A stretch of DNA of 64,000 bases from Burkholderia vietnamiensis LMG 10929 (GCF_000959445.1 NZ_CP009631.1:1240001-1304000); one strand, 5' to 3'. Shown: positions 1 to 7,993, counted from the stretch's first letter. Program-made: numbers and translations. The notes: generated by a model from the sequence alone, not told the origin.

Positions 1-2
1 AC

Positions 3-650
3 ACCTACGTGAGCCCGCCGATGCAGCGCCTGGCGGACCTCACGCGCGGCGCGCGCACGGAATTTCTCGCGTTTTCGCCGTACTTCGTGCCGCACGACGC
101 CGGCGTGAAGATCCTCGGCGATACGGCCGCGCGCGGCGTGCGCGTCGCGATCGTCACGAATTCGCTCGCGGCCACCGACGCGGTCGCGGTGCAGGCCGGC
201 TACGCGCCGTACCGCGTGCCGTTGCTGCAGCGCGGCGTCGAGTTGTACGAATTCAAGTCGCAGCCCGAGCAGCCGCCCGCGCGGCTGTTCGGCTCGCGCT
301 CGCGTGCGAGCCTGCATGCGAAGGCGTACGTGATCGACCGGCAGATCGTCGTGATCGGCTCGCTGAACCTCGACCCGCGTTCCGCACACCTGAACACCGA
401 ACTGGCGCTCGTGATCCACAGCCCGCAGCTCGCGCAGCAGGCGGCGGCGATCTTCGCGCACGTGACGCAGCCCGACCAGAGCTATCGCGTGACGCTCGCG
501 CCGCAGCCGGGCGGCGGCCCGCCCGCGCTCGAATGGACGGGCACCGACGGCGGGCAAACCACCACCTATCACGTCGACCCGCATGCCGGGCTGCTGCGCA
601 ACGTGATGACCGGCGTCTTCATGCTGCTGCCGGTCGACGATCAGTTGTAA
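3..650 (+). CDS. Phospholipase D family protein, C-terminal part
   Basis: The frame is open from base 3, so the start codon and the first catalytic motif lie before the window; about 215 C-terminal residues are visible. One complete HxKxxxxD motif (H-A-K-A-Y-V-I-D, bases 314-337) is followed by the G-S-x-N-x-D-x-R-S stretch typical of the second half of phospholipase D enzymes. Family members hydrolyse or exchange phosphodiesters; cardiolipin synthases of the ClsC/YmdC type are the closest match I can recall, and the order of elements fits. The substrate cannot be settled from this half. A second PLD enzyme, clsB, occurs at 27.4 kb. The gene ends 151 bases before the class II aldolase gene, with no clear terminator between. 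Confidence 0.85.
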   Translation, partial: TYVSPPMQRLADLTRGARTEFLAFSPYFVPHDAGVKILGDTAARGVRVAIVTNSLAATDAVAVQAGYAPYRVPLLQRGVELYEFKSQPEQPPARLFGSRSRASLHAKAYVIDRQIVVIGSLNLDPRSAHLNTELALVIHSPQLAQQAAAIFAHVTQPDQSYRVTLAPQPGGGPPALEWTGTDGGQTTTYHVDPHAGLLRNVMTGVFMLLPVDDQL

Positions 651-678
651 CGGCGGCGCGGCTCCGGCAAAACCCGTG

Positions 679-708
679 TTACCGAGGTGTCGGCACAGGC
701 GATATAGT
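679..708 (+). promoter_or_regulatory. Possible promoter of the class II aldolase gene
   Basis: A -10-like TATAGT (703-708) is preceded after 18 bases by TTACCG (679-684), a weak -35. It would give a leader of roughly 85 bases before the ATG at 802. It is the best-looking promoter in this gap, but the -35 matches the consensus poorly. Confidence 0.3.
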
Positions 709-801
709 TGCTCGCACAACGATACGCGCAGCGTCGCGGGCCGGACCCGAGGCGCCGCCCGCGCGTGCCGCAGCCGCGCCCGTGCGCAACCGGAGTGCCC
801 G

Positions 802-1575
802 ATGCAACGTGTACCGAACCAGCCGTTCACGCGTCCCGCCCGTTTCTCCGAAGCCGAATGGCAAGCGCGTGTGCAGCTCGCGGCCGCCTACCGGATCTTC
901 GCTCACCTCGGCTGGACCGAGCTGATCTACAACCATATCTCACTGCGCGTGCCGGGCGCGGACGGCCACTTCCTGATCAACCCGTTCGGGCTCCATTACC
1001 GCGAGGTGTGCGCGTCGAATCTCGTGAAGGTCGACGTCGACGGCAACGTGATCGGCCATTCCGACTGGCCGATCAATCCGGCCGGCTTCACGTTCCACGG
1101 CGCGATCCATGCGGCGCTGCCCGACGCGCACTGCGTGATGCACGTGCACACGACGCCGACGATGGCCGTGTGCTGCGCGCGCGATGGCCTGTCGTTCTCG
1201 AATTTCTATTCGGCGCAGCTCTACGGGAAGGTCGCGTATCACGATTTCGAGGGCATCACCGTGCATGCGGAGGAGGGCCGTCGGATCGTCGCGAGCGCGG
1301 GCGGACGGCCCGTGCTGCTGCTGCGCAACCATGGGCCGGTGACGATCGGTGCGACGCTCGCGCACGCGTTCTCGCTGATGTGGCTGCTCAATCGCGCGTG
1401 CGAGGTGCAGGTGGCGACGCACGCGATCGGCGAGCCGTTGCCGATCGAGCCGCCGGTGCTCGACCGGTGCGTGCGCGATTCGCTGAATTTCGATCCGAAG
1501 CACGGTGCGGGACAGGACGCGTTCGACGCGCTGCAGCGTATCGTCGATCGTATCGATCCGGGGTATCGCGCGTGA
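802..1575 (+). CDS. Class II aldolase/adducin family protein
   Basis: 257 residues, a usual size for the family. These enzymes use a zinc ion held by histidines to split or form C-C bonds in sugar phosphates or related hydroxy acids, or to epimerise them. The metal-site histidines are visible: H-V-H-T-T around residue 115 and N-H-G-P-V around residue 178. I chose the ATG at 802 over an upstream in-frame codon at 676 because GGAG sits 7-10 bases before it and homology-like sequence begins only here. The substrate is unknown: this subgroup is widespread in proteobacteria as stand-alone genes with no sugar operon, as here. It stands alone between the PLD gene and a gap holding a candidate small RNA on the other strand. 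Confidence 0.85.
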   Translation: MQRVPNQPFTRPARFSEAEWQARVQLAAAYRIFAHLGWTELIYNHISLRVPGADGHFLINPFGLHYREVCASNLVKVDVDGNVIGHSDWPINPAGFTFHGAIHAALPDAHCVMHVHTTPTMAVCCARDGLSFSNFYSAQLYGKVAYHDFEGITVHAEEGRRIVASAGGRPVLLLRNHGPVTIGATLAHAFSLMWLLNRACEVQVATHAIGEPLPIEPPVLDRCVRDSLNFDPKHGAGQDAFDALQRIVDRIDPGYRA

Positions 1576-1907
1576 TGGATACGCGGGTGATGCGTAACTG
1601 CGGCGGGGCAGATTGCTTGGGGCTGCTTGCCGACGCCCGACGCCGAAGCGGCGGACGAGGCGGGTATCGCGTGCGCGACGAGCAAAAAAAAACGCGGCCG
1701 GCTGGCCGCGTGAATACTCGCAGACTCCTTCGGACGAAGGAAACAAGCAACTGTGAGACGGAGTGTAGCGAAAGGCCGCGTGCGGATTCAGGCGTTGCGC
1801 TGCAAAGGTCCCTTCCTGGATTCGGCACGCTGCCGGATCGGCGCCGATCGACTACCATCACGTAGCGCCCCGGCCGCGGGGCGTACCACGTCGTACAAGG
1901 AGGATTC
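1576..1907. other. Intergenic gap with minus-strand sRNA candidate
   Basis: 332 bases without a convincing protein gene. The only strong structures are on the minus strand: a terminator at 1684-1711 and a smaller hairpin just upstream (see ncRNA entry). The last part, near 1860-1905, is the leader of the CHRD gene, with the perfect ribosome binding site AAGGAGG. Confidence 0.6.
1684..1756 (-). ncRNA. Candidate trans-acting small RNA with intrinsic terminator
   Basis: Read on the minus strand, an 8-bp stem ACGCGGCC/GGCCGCGT with a 4-base loop (1692-1711) is followed directly by nine T residues, a textbook intrinsic terminator. No minus-strand protein gene lies upstream of it to be terminated. 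About 15-30 bases upstream is a second hairpin, TCCTTC-GTCC-GAAGGA (1726-1741). A -10-like TACACT (minus strand, 1767-1762) with a weak CTGAAT 18 bases further up would start a transcript of about 70 nt near 1755. Size, two hairpins and U-tail fit an Hfq-type sRNA. The neighbouring genes are both on the plus strand and start well away, so a cis-antisense role looks less likely. Inference only; expression cannot be seen. Confidence 0.5.
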
Positions 1908-2342
1908 ATGCCGAAGTTGCGTTTGCTCCAGGTGGCGTTGCTCACGGGCGTTCTGGCGGCCGGCAGCGCCGCCGCCGAAACGGTGCGTCTGTCCGCGAAC
2001 CTGCAGCCGTCGAGCGAGGTGCCGCCCACCGCGACCAAGGGTGCCGGCGCGGTCGACGCCACCTACGACACGGCGACCCACCTGCTGCGCTGGACCGTCA
2101 CTTACGAAAACCTGACGGGGCCGGCGACGGCCGCACATTTCCACGGTCCCGCGCCGGTCGGCCAGAACGCCGGCGTGCAGGTGCCGATTCCGAAGGACGA
2201 GCTCGCGAGCCCGATCAAGGGCTCGAAGGAGCTCACCGACGCGCAGGTGGCCGAGCTGACGAGCGGCAAGTGGTACTTCAACGTGCATACGAAGGCGCAT
2301 CCGGCCGGCGAGATCCGCGGGCAGGTGATGCCGGCGAACTGA
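1908..2342 (+). CDS. CHRD domain-containing exported protein
   Basis: 144 residues. It starts with a signal peptide (K-L-R-L-L-Q then a hydrophobic run, cleavage likely after A-A-A near residue 23), so the protein is exported. The rest matches the CHRD domain, a beta fold first named from chordin: conserved features seen are the A-x-F-H-G-P-A motif around residue 77 and W-Y-F-N-V-H-T-x-x-H-P-x-G-E-I-R-G near the C-terminus. The domain is common in bacterial secreted proteins, but its ligand is not established. The ATG has AAGGAGG 4-10 bases upstream, an unusually strong ribosome binding site. It is a single-gene unit followed by a tandem-repeat patch. Confidence 0.88.
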   Translation: MPKLRLLQVALLTGVLAAGSAAAETVRLSANLQPSSEVPPTATKGAGAVDATYDTATHLLRWTVTYENLTGPATAAHFHGPAPVGQNAGVQVPIPKDELASPIKGSKELTDAQVAELTSGKWYFNVHTKAHPAGEIRGQVMPAN

Positions 2343-2715
2343 TGCGCGCGGCGGCGTTTGACATATAGGGTGTCGAAGGCGGGTGGCGAGTCGGTCGAGA
2401 TGACGTGTGGCTCGACAGGCCGCCGCTCGGGCAGATGTAAGCGCCGATCGCGCCGCAGGCGCGCGATGCTCGACCGCCAGTCGGCGAACCGGCGAACCGC
2501 CCGAACCGCCCGAACCGCCCGAACCGCCCGAACCGCCCGAACCGCCCGAACCGCCCGAACCGCCCGAACCGCCCGAACCGCCCGAACCGCCCGAACCGCC
2601 CGAACGCCCGAACGCCCGAACGCCCGAACGCCCGAACGCCCAACGCCCAACGCCCAACGCCCAACGCCCAACGCCCAACGCCCAACGCCCAACGCCTCGC
2701 ACCCACCCCCGCGCT
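2343..2715. other. Intergenic gap dominated by tandem repeats
   Basis: 373 bases between two convergent genes (CHRD on plus, EcsC on minus). Frames here read as low-complexity peptides (R-T-A, P-P-E or F-G-R repeats) and are not counted as genes. About 2343-2483 has no visible structure; the rest is the repeat ladder described separately. Confidence 0.7.
2485..2696. repeat. Tandem repeat ladder: 9-, then 8-, then 7-base units
   Basis: After two imperfect starter copies, about 12 copies of a 9-base unit (CGAACCGCC) run to about 2600, then 5 copies of an 8-base unit (CGAACGCC) to 2640, then 8 copies of a 7-base unit (CAACGCC) from 2641 to 2696. Each unit is the previous one less one base. The array lies between the stop codons of two convergent genes, so it does not interrupt coding sequence. 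Copy number is likely variable between strains through slipped-strand replication. Confidence 0.95.
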
Positions 2716-3558
2716 TCACCGCGCCGGCGCGCCGTCGATCGCCTGATACGCGGCCCGCACGGCCGCCGCGCCGTACTTGCGCTCGAGCCGGCGCACGGTG
2801 AAGTGGCCGTGCGCCATCTGCTGGAAGTGATCGATGAACAGCGTGTTGACGGTCGCGCCGAGCACCGCGCCGATCGCCGGGATCGACTTCGCGGCCATCT
2901 GCTCGGTCACCTGCACGGAAAAACGTGACGCGACCGTCTGCACCAGCTTGAACACCGCCGCCGAGCTGTGCGCGGCCACACCTTTCGTCGCGATGTCGGA
3001 CGACGCCTTCGAGATCGCCTGCGCGAGCGCGCCGCGCAGCACGAAATAGCCGAGATCTGCGTCCTCTTCCCGCTTGTCCGTGTCGCCGCCCATGCCGAGC
3101 ACGGCCAGGCACTGCAACTGCGTGTCGACCGCCGCGAGATCCTCGCCCTCGCTGCGCGCGATGTCGCACACCGAGCGGAAGATCAGCGTGGTCGTGACCG
3201 GCAGCTCGACCGGCAGCGCGAGGAAGCCGAACGCGCCGCCGGCCGCGCCGGTCGTCGCGACCGCGAGCTTGTGCAGCAGGTTGCTCGGCTTGTCGGGCTC
3301 GGCATCGGGCGCAGGCGGCTTGCCGAGCGTGCGCAGCGCGATGTTCAGGCACTTGCGCAGCGCGAGCTGTGTCGCATCGTTGATCTTGCCGGTCGCGAAC
3401 GTCGGCAGCCGCCCGATCATCTTCTCGACCGGCGCACCGAGCACGCTGGTCAGCTTCAACGTCAGCGACGGGCTTTCCAGCACCTGCTTCGCGCGCCGCA
3501 GCGCGTCCTGGTCCTGCGGCGACAGCGTCGCCGCAGGCGTGATCGAAATCGGTTCCAT
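2716..3558 (-). CDS. EcsC family protein
   Basis: 280 residues from an ATG at 3558, which has GGGAGA about 7 bases upstream; a longer frame to 3639 exists but lacks a ribosome site and overlaps the divergent exporter leader. The protein matches the EcsC family, named from Bacillus EcsC, a protein of unknown function linked to secretion and ABC transporter function. Visible features are a glycine/alanine-rich hydrophobic stretch (A-T-T-G-A-A-G-G-A-F-G-F, around residue 107) flanked by amphipathic helices, and a second small-residue stretch near the C-terminus (I-P-A-I-G-A-V-L-G-A), fitting a membrane-associated protein. No partner gene is adjacent. It is divergent from the DHA2 exporter, with about 105 bases between starts. 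Confidence 0.85.
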   Translation of the reverse strand: MEPISITPAATLSPQDQDALRRAKQVLESPSLTLKLTSVLGAPVEKMIGRLPTFATGKINDATQLALRKCLNIALRTLGKPPAPDAEPDKPSNLLHKLAVATTGAAGGAFGFLALPVELPVTTTLIFRSVCDIARSEGEDLAAVDTQLQCLAVLGMGGDTDKREEDADLGYFVLRGALAQAISKASSDIATKGVAAHSSAAVFKLVQTVASRFSVQVTEQMAAKSIPAIGAVLGATVNTLFIDHFQQMAHGHFTVRRLERKYGAAAVRAAYQAIDGAPAR

Positions 3559-3631
3559 CGTTCTCCCTGGCGGCACGCCGCCCATCCCATGCCCGCGTAG
3601 ATTACTCCGACGTGCTACACTTTCGCGATTG

Positions 3632-3645
3632 TTTGACACGTCAAA
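3632..3645. promoter_or_regulatory. Palindromic site upstream of the exporter, likely MarR operator
   Basis: TTTGAC (3632-3637) and GTCAAA (3640-3645) form a perfect inverted repeat with a 2-base spacer, 18 bases before the exporter ATG. Size, symmetry and place between the divergent EcsC and exporter genes fit the operator of the MarR protein encoded two genes away. Inference. Confidence 0.5.
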
Positions 3646-3662
3646 GATTGCATCAACAAAAA

Positions 3663-5258
3663 ATGCCGGTCCATACTGCCGCCCACCATTCCAGCGGGCA
3701 ACTTCTGCCGTTTCGCGAGTCGCTGCTCGCGATGATCGGGATCTCGTTCGTCACCATGCTCGTCGCGTTCGACCAGACGGTCGTCGGCACCGCGTTGCCG
3801 ACCATCGTCGCCGAGTTGCGCGGCTTCGACCTGTACGCATGGGTCGCGACGTCGTACCTGCTCAGCTCGGTGATCACCGTGCCGATCTTCGGCCGCCTCG
3901 GCGACTATTACGGCCGCAAGCCGTTCGTGATCGTGTCGATCGTCGTGTTCACCGGCGCGTCGGTGTTGTGCGGGATGGCCAACGACATGCTGTACCTCGT
4001 GCTGGCGCGCGGCCTGCAAGGGATCGGCGGCGGCATGCTGGTCGGCACCGCGTTCGCGTGCATCCCCGACCTGTTCCCCGATTCGGTCGTGCGGCTGCGC
4101 TGGCAGGTGCTGATGAGTTCGGCGTTCGGCATCGCGAACGCGATCGGGCCGTCGCTCGGCGGGTTCCTGACCCAGTCGTTCGGCTGGCGTTCGGTGTTCT
4201 ACGTGAACCTGCCGATCGGCATCCTGTCGCTGTTCTTCGTGTGGCGCTACCTGCCGCACCTGCGGCACGTCGAGCACGACCGCAGCATGCGGCTCGACTG
4301 GCCCGGCGCCTTGCTGATCGCGCTGTCGCTCGGCGCGCTGCAGCTGTTCGTCGAATGGCTGCCGAAATACGGCTTGATGAGCTGGGCGTCGCTGCTGCTG
4401 GTAGTCGCGCTCGGCGCGGGCATGGCGTTGTGGCACTGGGAGAAGCGCTGCGCGCAGCCGATCCTGCCGTTCGACATGTTCGGCAACCGCGCGCTGTCGG
4501 CGCTGTTCGTGCTCGCGATGCTCGCCGGCTTCTCGATGTTCTCGCTGCTGTTCTATGCGCCGCTGCTGTTCCAGGGCGGCTTCGGGATGTCGCCGAAGGC
4601 GGCGGGGCTCGTCATCACGCCGCTCGTCGTGTTCATCACGATCGGCAGCATCATGAACGGGCGCGTCGTCACGCGCATCCGCCATCCGAACGCGATGCTG
4701 CACGTCGGCTTCGGGCTGTTCGCGTTCACCTGCGCGGGTGTCGTCGTGTCGACCCACACGACGCCTGGCTGGATGCTCATGGTCTTGATGGTCGCCGGCG
4801 GGATCGGGCTCGGCTTCGTGCTGCCGAACCTCACCGTGTTCGCGCAGCAGACCGCCGGTCGCGAGCACCTCGGCATCGCGACCGCGCTCCTGCAATCGCT
4901 GCGCATGGTCGGCGGGATGATCGGCACCGCGCTGACCGGCACGCTCGTCAACCAGATGTATTCGAGCGGCGTGCACGATGCGCTGGCCGGCGACCGCGCG
5001 CTGCAGTGGCATGCGCAACTCGCCGATCCGCAGATCCTGATCGACCGTGCGGCGCAAGGCCGTCTGGTCGCGGAGCTGACGGCGGCCGGGCATAATGGCG
5101 CGCTGCTGCTGGAGGCGGCCCGCGAATCGCTCGTCGGTGCGATTCACCTGGGCGTCGCGATGGCGGCCGTCGTCGCCGTGGTGTCGGTGTGGCAATGCCG
5201 CCGCGTGCCGCCGATCGCGCTGCGACGCAAGGTCGAACCGCATGTCGCGGCCGATTGA
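3663..5258 (+). CDS. MFS transporter, DHA2 (EmrB/QacA) family
   Basis: 531 residues with the hydrophobic pattern of a 14-helix drug:proton antiporter in the inner membrane. The first helix carries L-D/F-D-x-T-V-V-x-x-A-L-P (here F-D-Q-T-V-V-G-T-A-L-P, residue about 32-42), the DHA2 signature, and G-R-L-G-D-Y-Y-G-R-K-P after helix 2 is motif A of the superfamily. Family members export lipophilic drugs, dyes or metabolites. The ATG at 3663 is preferred to a GTG at 3612, which would run through the putative operator. A MarR gene follows after 35 bases, probably cotranscribed, so the pair looks self-regulated. No membrane-fusion (EmrA) partner is adjacent; the substrate is unknown. Confidence 0.9.
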   Translation: MPVHTAAHHSSGQLLPFRESLLAMIGISFVTMLVAFDQTVVGTALPTIVAELRGFDLYAWVATSYLLSSVITVPIFGRLGDYYGRKPFVIVSIVVFTGASVLCGMANDMLYLVLARGLQGIGGGMLVGTAFACIPDLFPDSVVRLRWQVLMSSAFGIANAIGPSLGGFLTQSFGWRSVFYVNLPIGILSLFFVWRYLPHLRHVEHDRSMRLDWPGALLIALSLGALQLFVEWLPKYGLMSWASLLLVVALGAGMALWHWEKRCAQPILPFDMFGNRALSALFVLAMLAGFSMFSLLFYAPLLFQGGFGMSPKAAGLVITPLVVFITIGSIMNGRVVTRIRHPNAMLHVGFGLFAFTCAGVVVSTHTTPGWMLMVLMVAGGIGLGFVLPNLTVFAQQTAGREHLGIATALLQSLRMVGGMIGTALTGTLVNQMYSSGVHDALAGDRALQWHAQLADPQILIDRAAQGRLVAELTAAGHNGALLLEAARESLVGAIHLGVAMAAVVAVVSVWQCRRVPPIALRRKVEPHVAAD

Positions 5259-5293
5259 AACGATTCACCGAATGAACGAGTAGGCATCAGCGC

Positions 5294-5740
5294 ATGGAAG
5301 AACCGGACCGCATCGCGATCTTGCAGCAATTCGGACGCACGTATCGCGCGTTCATGAGCGCGTTCGAAACGCACGTCGGGCAGCCGATGCCGCGCTGGCG
5401 CATCATGGTGGCGCTGCACACGCTGGACGGCCAGGCGTCGCAGAAGAAGCTCGTCGAGGTGCTGCGCATCGATCCGGGCGCGCTCACGCGCCAGCTGAAA
5501 TCGCTCGATGCGCTCGGCTGGATCGAGCGCGCGTCCGATGCCCGCGACAACCGGGTGACCAACGTCACGCTGACCGCCGCCGGGCGGGCGGCGTTCGACG
5601 CGTGCCTGCCGCGCCGCAAGGCGTTCCTCGACCGCACCGTCGCGCAGTTGCCGGACGACGTGCTGACCGCGCTGTCGGGCGCGCTGGCGATGCTGGAGTC
5701 GCGGATCGCGGAGGTCGGCTCGACGCCGTCTCCGCACTGA
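5294..5740 (+). CDS. MarR family transcriptional regulator
   Basis: 148 residues, normal for MarR. The winged-helix core is visible: Q-K-K-L-V-E-V-L-R-I-D-P-G-A-L-T-R-Q-L-K-S-L as helix-turn-helix (about residues 56-77), then G-W-I-E-R-A-S-D-A-R-D-N-R, the classic D-x-R-D-x-R wing motif. Such proteins bind palindromes as dimers and release them on ligand or oxidant binding. It follows the DHA2 exporter by 35 bases on the same strand, so it most likely represses that gene, and the inverted repeat at 3632-3645 is the natural target. One cysteine near position 113 is present, but no paired-cysteine redox motif is evident. Confidence 0.9.
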   Translation: MEEPDRIAILQQFGRTYRAFMSAFETHVGQPMPRWRIMVALHTLDGQASQKKLVEVLRIDPGALTRQLKSLDALGWIERASDARDNRVTNVTLTAAGRAAFDACLPRRKAFLDRTVAQLPDDVLTALSGALAMLESRIAEVGSTPSPH

Positions 5741-5846
5741 AGGGCGGCGACCGGCGCGGCGCGGCGGGCCCGAGAGCCCACCGCCCGGCGCCGGCCGGCG
5801 CTCGTCACATCACTTCATTTCCGTTCTACGGGCACGACGACTTCGC

Positions 5847-6428
5847 TCACAGCTCGATGCGCGTGCCGAGCAATGCGAGGAACTGCGCGAGCCATGCCGG
5901 ATGCGCGGGCCACGCGGGCGCGGTGACGAACGGCGCGTCGGTCACGGCCGCATCGACCGGAATGTCCGCATATTCGCCGCCGGCGAGCTTCACTTCGGGC
6001 GCGCAGGCCGGGTAGGCCGAGATGCGCTTGCCGCGGATCACGTCGGCGGCCGCCAGCAGCTGCGCCGCATGGCAGATCGCGGCGATCGGCTTGCCGGCCT
6101 GCGCGAACGCGCGCACCAGCGCGATCACCTTCGCATCGAGACGCAGATATTCGGGCGCGCGGCCGCCGGCGATTGCGAGCGCGTCGTAGCTCGACGCGTC
6201 GACGTCGTCGAAGCTCGCGTTCAGCGTGAAATAGTGGCCGGGCTTTTCGGTGTAGGTCTGGTCGCCTTCGAAATCGTGGATCGCGGTCTTGATCTTGTCG
6301 CCGGCGTGCTTGCCGGGGCACACGGCGTCGACGCGATGGCCGACGGCCTGCAGTGCCTGGAACGGCACCATCGTTTCGTAGTCTTCGGCGAAATCGCCGG
6401 TCAGGAACAGGATCTTCTTCGCGGCCAT
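5847..6428 (-). CDS. DJ-1/PfpI family protein
   Basis: 193 residues. The family fold is that of class I glutamine amidotransferases; members act as proteases, deglycases, glyoxalases or chaperones. The nucleophile elbow A-A-I-C-H-A-A-Q carries the conserved cysteine (C119), and the partner glutamate is in F-A-E-D-Y-E (E15). I chose the ATG at 6428 because GGAGAG lies 7 bases upstream; the ATG at 6440 has no such site. Minus strand, convergent with the MarR gene and 165 bases downstream of the amino acid deaminase gene on the same strand; whether they are cotranscribed is unclear. Function beyond the family level is not assignable. Confidence 0.88.
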   Translation of the reverse strand: MAAKKILFLTGDFAEDYETMVPFQALQAVGHRVDAVCPGKHAGDKIKTAIHDFEGDQTYTEKPGHYFTLNASFDDVDASSYDALAIAGGRAPEYLRLDAKVIALVRAFAQAGKPIAAICHAAQLLAAADVIRGKRISAYPACAPEVKLAGGEYADIPVDAAVTDAPFVTAPAWPAHPAWLAQFLALLGTRIEL

Positions 6429-6593
6429 GGCACTCTCCATTCAACGGCGTTGAAGGGCCGTTCGCGCGGCGAGCGGCGCACGGCCGCCGCGGCGGCGATG
6501 CGGCCCCGAGGACGAATGCGCAGTGTACTCCGCCCGCTCGAAGCGTGCGTGACGGCCACCCGCGGCGGGGCGGTGCCACGCGCGGGCGGCGTG

Positions 6594-7874
6594 TCAGAAG
6601 AACGTTTCGACGACTTCCGTCACGCGGTACTGCGGATCGACGACGAGCAACTGCCGCCATTTGTCGAACGTGAGGCACGGGTGCGAGATGTCGAACGCGA
6701 CCATGTCGCCGACCTTCACATCCGCGCCCGGCGGGATCTGCAGATACGCGTGCTGGTCCATCATCCCCGTCACGGCCCAGCCTTCGGTGGCGGCCAGCTC
6801 GCGCGGCGCGCTGTCGCGGCCGGGGCGGAAATGGCGCGCCGGCTCCGGCATGCCCGCGTCGAACGCCGCGTCGCGCTTGCCGAGCGCGACGATCGCGCGG
6901 TCCGGTTCCGGCACCGACTGCACGTACGCCCACAGCTGCAGCGCCGGCAGCAGCCCTTCGCCCATCCTGCGTGCGATCGGATTGCGCGCGAACACGTCCG
7001 CTTGCGCCTTCCTGTAGATGCCGACGTCATGCGTCAGATAGCAGCCCGGACGCAGCACGATCTCGGCGAAACCGGCGTCGGACGCCTTCGCGAATTCCTC
7101 CGCGACCACGTCGTACCACGCGGAGCCGGCCCCCGACAGGATCGCCGGCGTGCGCGCGAAGCGGCCGGCTTCGGCCAGTTCGCGCGTGAGTGCGACCGCG
7201 TGTTGCAGGAACGTGCGGATCTCGCCTTCTTCCTTCAGCACGCCTTCGTAGAGTTCGATGCCGGCCAGCTTCAGCGTGTCCGGATGGCGGGCGATCGCAT
7301 CGAGCACCGCCTGGCGCTGCGCAGCGTCGCGCACGCCGGCGCGGCCACCCGGCACGCCGAGCTCGAGCAGCACGTTCAGCGTCTTGTTCGCCGCGCCGAA
7401 AAAGCGGCCGAGCTGCTCGACGCCATCGACGGAATCGACGAGGCAGAAGAACTCGAATTCGGGATCGGACAGCAGCCCCGCGATGATCGTCATGTTCTGG
7501 CGGCCGACCAGTTGGTTCGCCAGCAGCACGCGCCGCACGCCGCCGTGATACGCGGCCTGCGTCTGGTGCGCGGTCGCGAGCGTGATGCCCCACGCGCCGG
7601 CCGCGAGCTGGCGGCGGAACAGCTGCGGCGCCATCGTCGTCTTGCCGTGCGGCGCGAACTGCGCGCCGTACTGCTGGACGAACGCCTGCATCCAGTTCAG
7701 GTTGTGTTCGATCCGGTCGGCGTACAGCACGGCCGCGGGCAGGCTGACGTCCTCCGCGAGCAGGTTCCACTCGAGGCGGCCCGCTTCGTCGAGCGGCACG
7801 CTCGCGCTCGGCACGTTGCCGAGGCCCTTGCCCAACGGATCTATTTTCGGCTCCTGATAGTTTGTAACTTTCAT
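6594..7874 (-). CDS. Amino acid deaminase (PLP fold-type III, D-serine dehydratase-like)
   Basis: 426 residues. The N-terminal alanine-racemase-like barrel contains P-H-G-K-T-T-M, whose lysine forms the Schiff base with pyridoxal phosphate (about residue 78). The C-terminal domain ends with I-S-H-P-C-L-T-F-D-K-W, where His and Cys bind zinc in D-serine dehydratases and D-threonine aldolases. The family removes the amino group of hydroxy D-amino acids such as D-serine. Its neighbours (RpiR regulator, N-acyl-D-amino-acid deacylase and RidA, an enamine/imine hydrolase) complete a logical D-amino-acid catabolic set: deacylate, deaminate, clear the reactive enamine. The ATG at 7874 is the likely start; in-frame ATGs at 7886 and 7889 are possible. 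It is divergent from the regulator gene. Confidence 0.88.
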   Translation of the reverse strand: MKVTNYQEPKIDPLGKGLGNVPSASVPLDEAGRLEWNLLAEDVSLPAAVLYADRIEHNLNWMQAFVQQYGAQFAPHGKTTMAPQLFRRQLAAGAWGITLATAHQTQAAYHGGVRRVLLANQLVGRQNMTIIAGLLSDPEFEFFCLVDSVDGVEQLGRFFGAANKTLNVLLELGVPGGRAGVRDAAQRQAVLDAIARHPDTLKLAGIELYEGVLKEEGEIRTFLQHAVALTRELAEAGRFARTPAILSGAGSAWYDVVAEEFAKASDAGFAEIVLRPGCYLTHDVGIYRKAQADVFARNPIARRMGEGLLPALQLWAYVQSVPEPDRAIVALGKRDAAFDAGMPEPARHFRPGRDSAPRELAATEGWAVTGMMDQHAYLQIPPGADVKVGDMVAFDISHPCLTFDKWRQLLVVDPQYRVTEVVETFF

Positions 7875-7896
7875 GTCGTCCCGCTCCATCATCACT

Positions 7897-7968
7897 ATGC
7901 ATTGCATCAAAGTTGACATGCCGATGGTACCGAAAGTAGCATCGGCGCGGTGATGTTATTTAGTAACA
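7897..7968. promoter_or_regulatory. Divergent control region of the D-amino-acid locus
   Basis: For the plus strand there is a consensus -35 TTGACA (7913-7918) and, 18 bases on, TAGCAT (7937-7942) as -10. Three inverted repeats surround it: ATGCA-T-TGCAT (7897-7907), GCCGATG/CATCGGC (7920-7926 and 7940-7946, spanning the promoter), and TGTTA-N5-TAACA (7954-7968, at or just after the predicted start). These are plausible targets of the RpiR protein encoded immediately downstream, able to act on both divergent transcripts. Which repeat is the true operator cannot be told from one sequence. Confidence 0.6.
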
Positions 7969-7993
7969 CGATGCGCGCCAGCGCTTTCCACCG

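Noticed and set aside
2485..2696. CRISPR-like array
   Set aside because: Units are 7-9 bases without spacers, so it is a simple tandem repeat.
2278..2928. Frames coding P-P-E, R-T-A or F-G-R repeats over the 2.5 kb array
   Set aside because: The 9-base unit keeps any frame open, but the 8- and 7-base blocks change frame and there is no ribosome site or homology.
3633..3661. TTGACA at 3633 as a -35 for the exporter gene
   Set aside because: A -10 at the usual distance would fall on the start codon; the bases are better explained as part of the inverted repeat.
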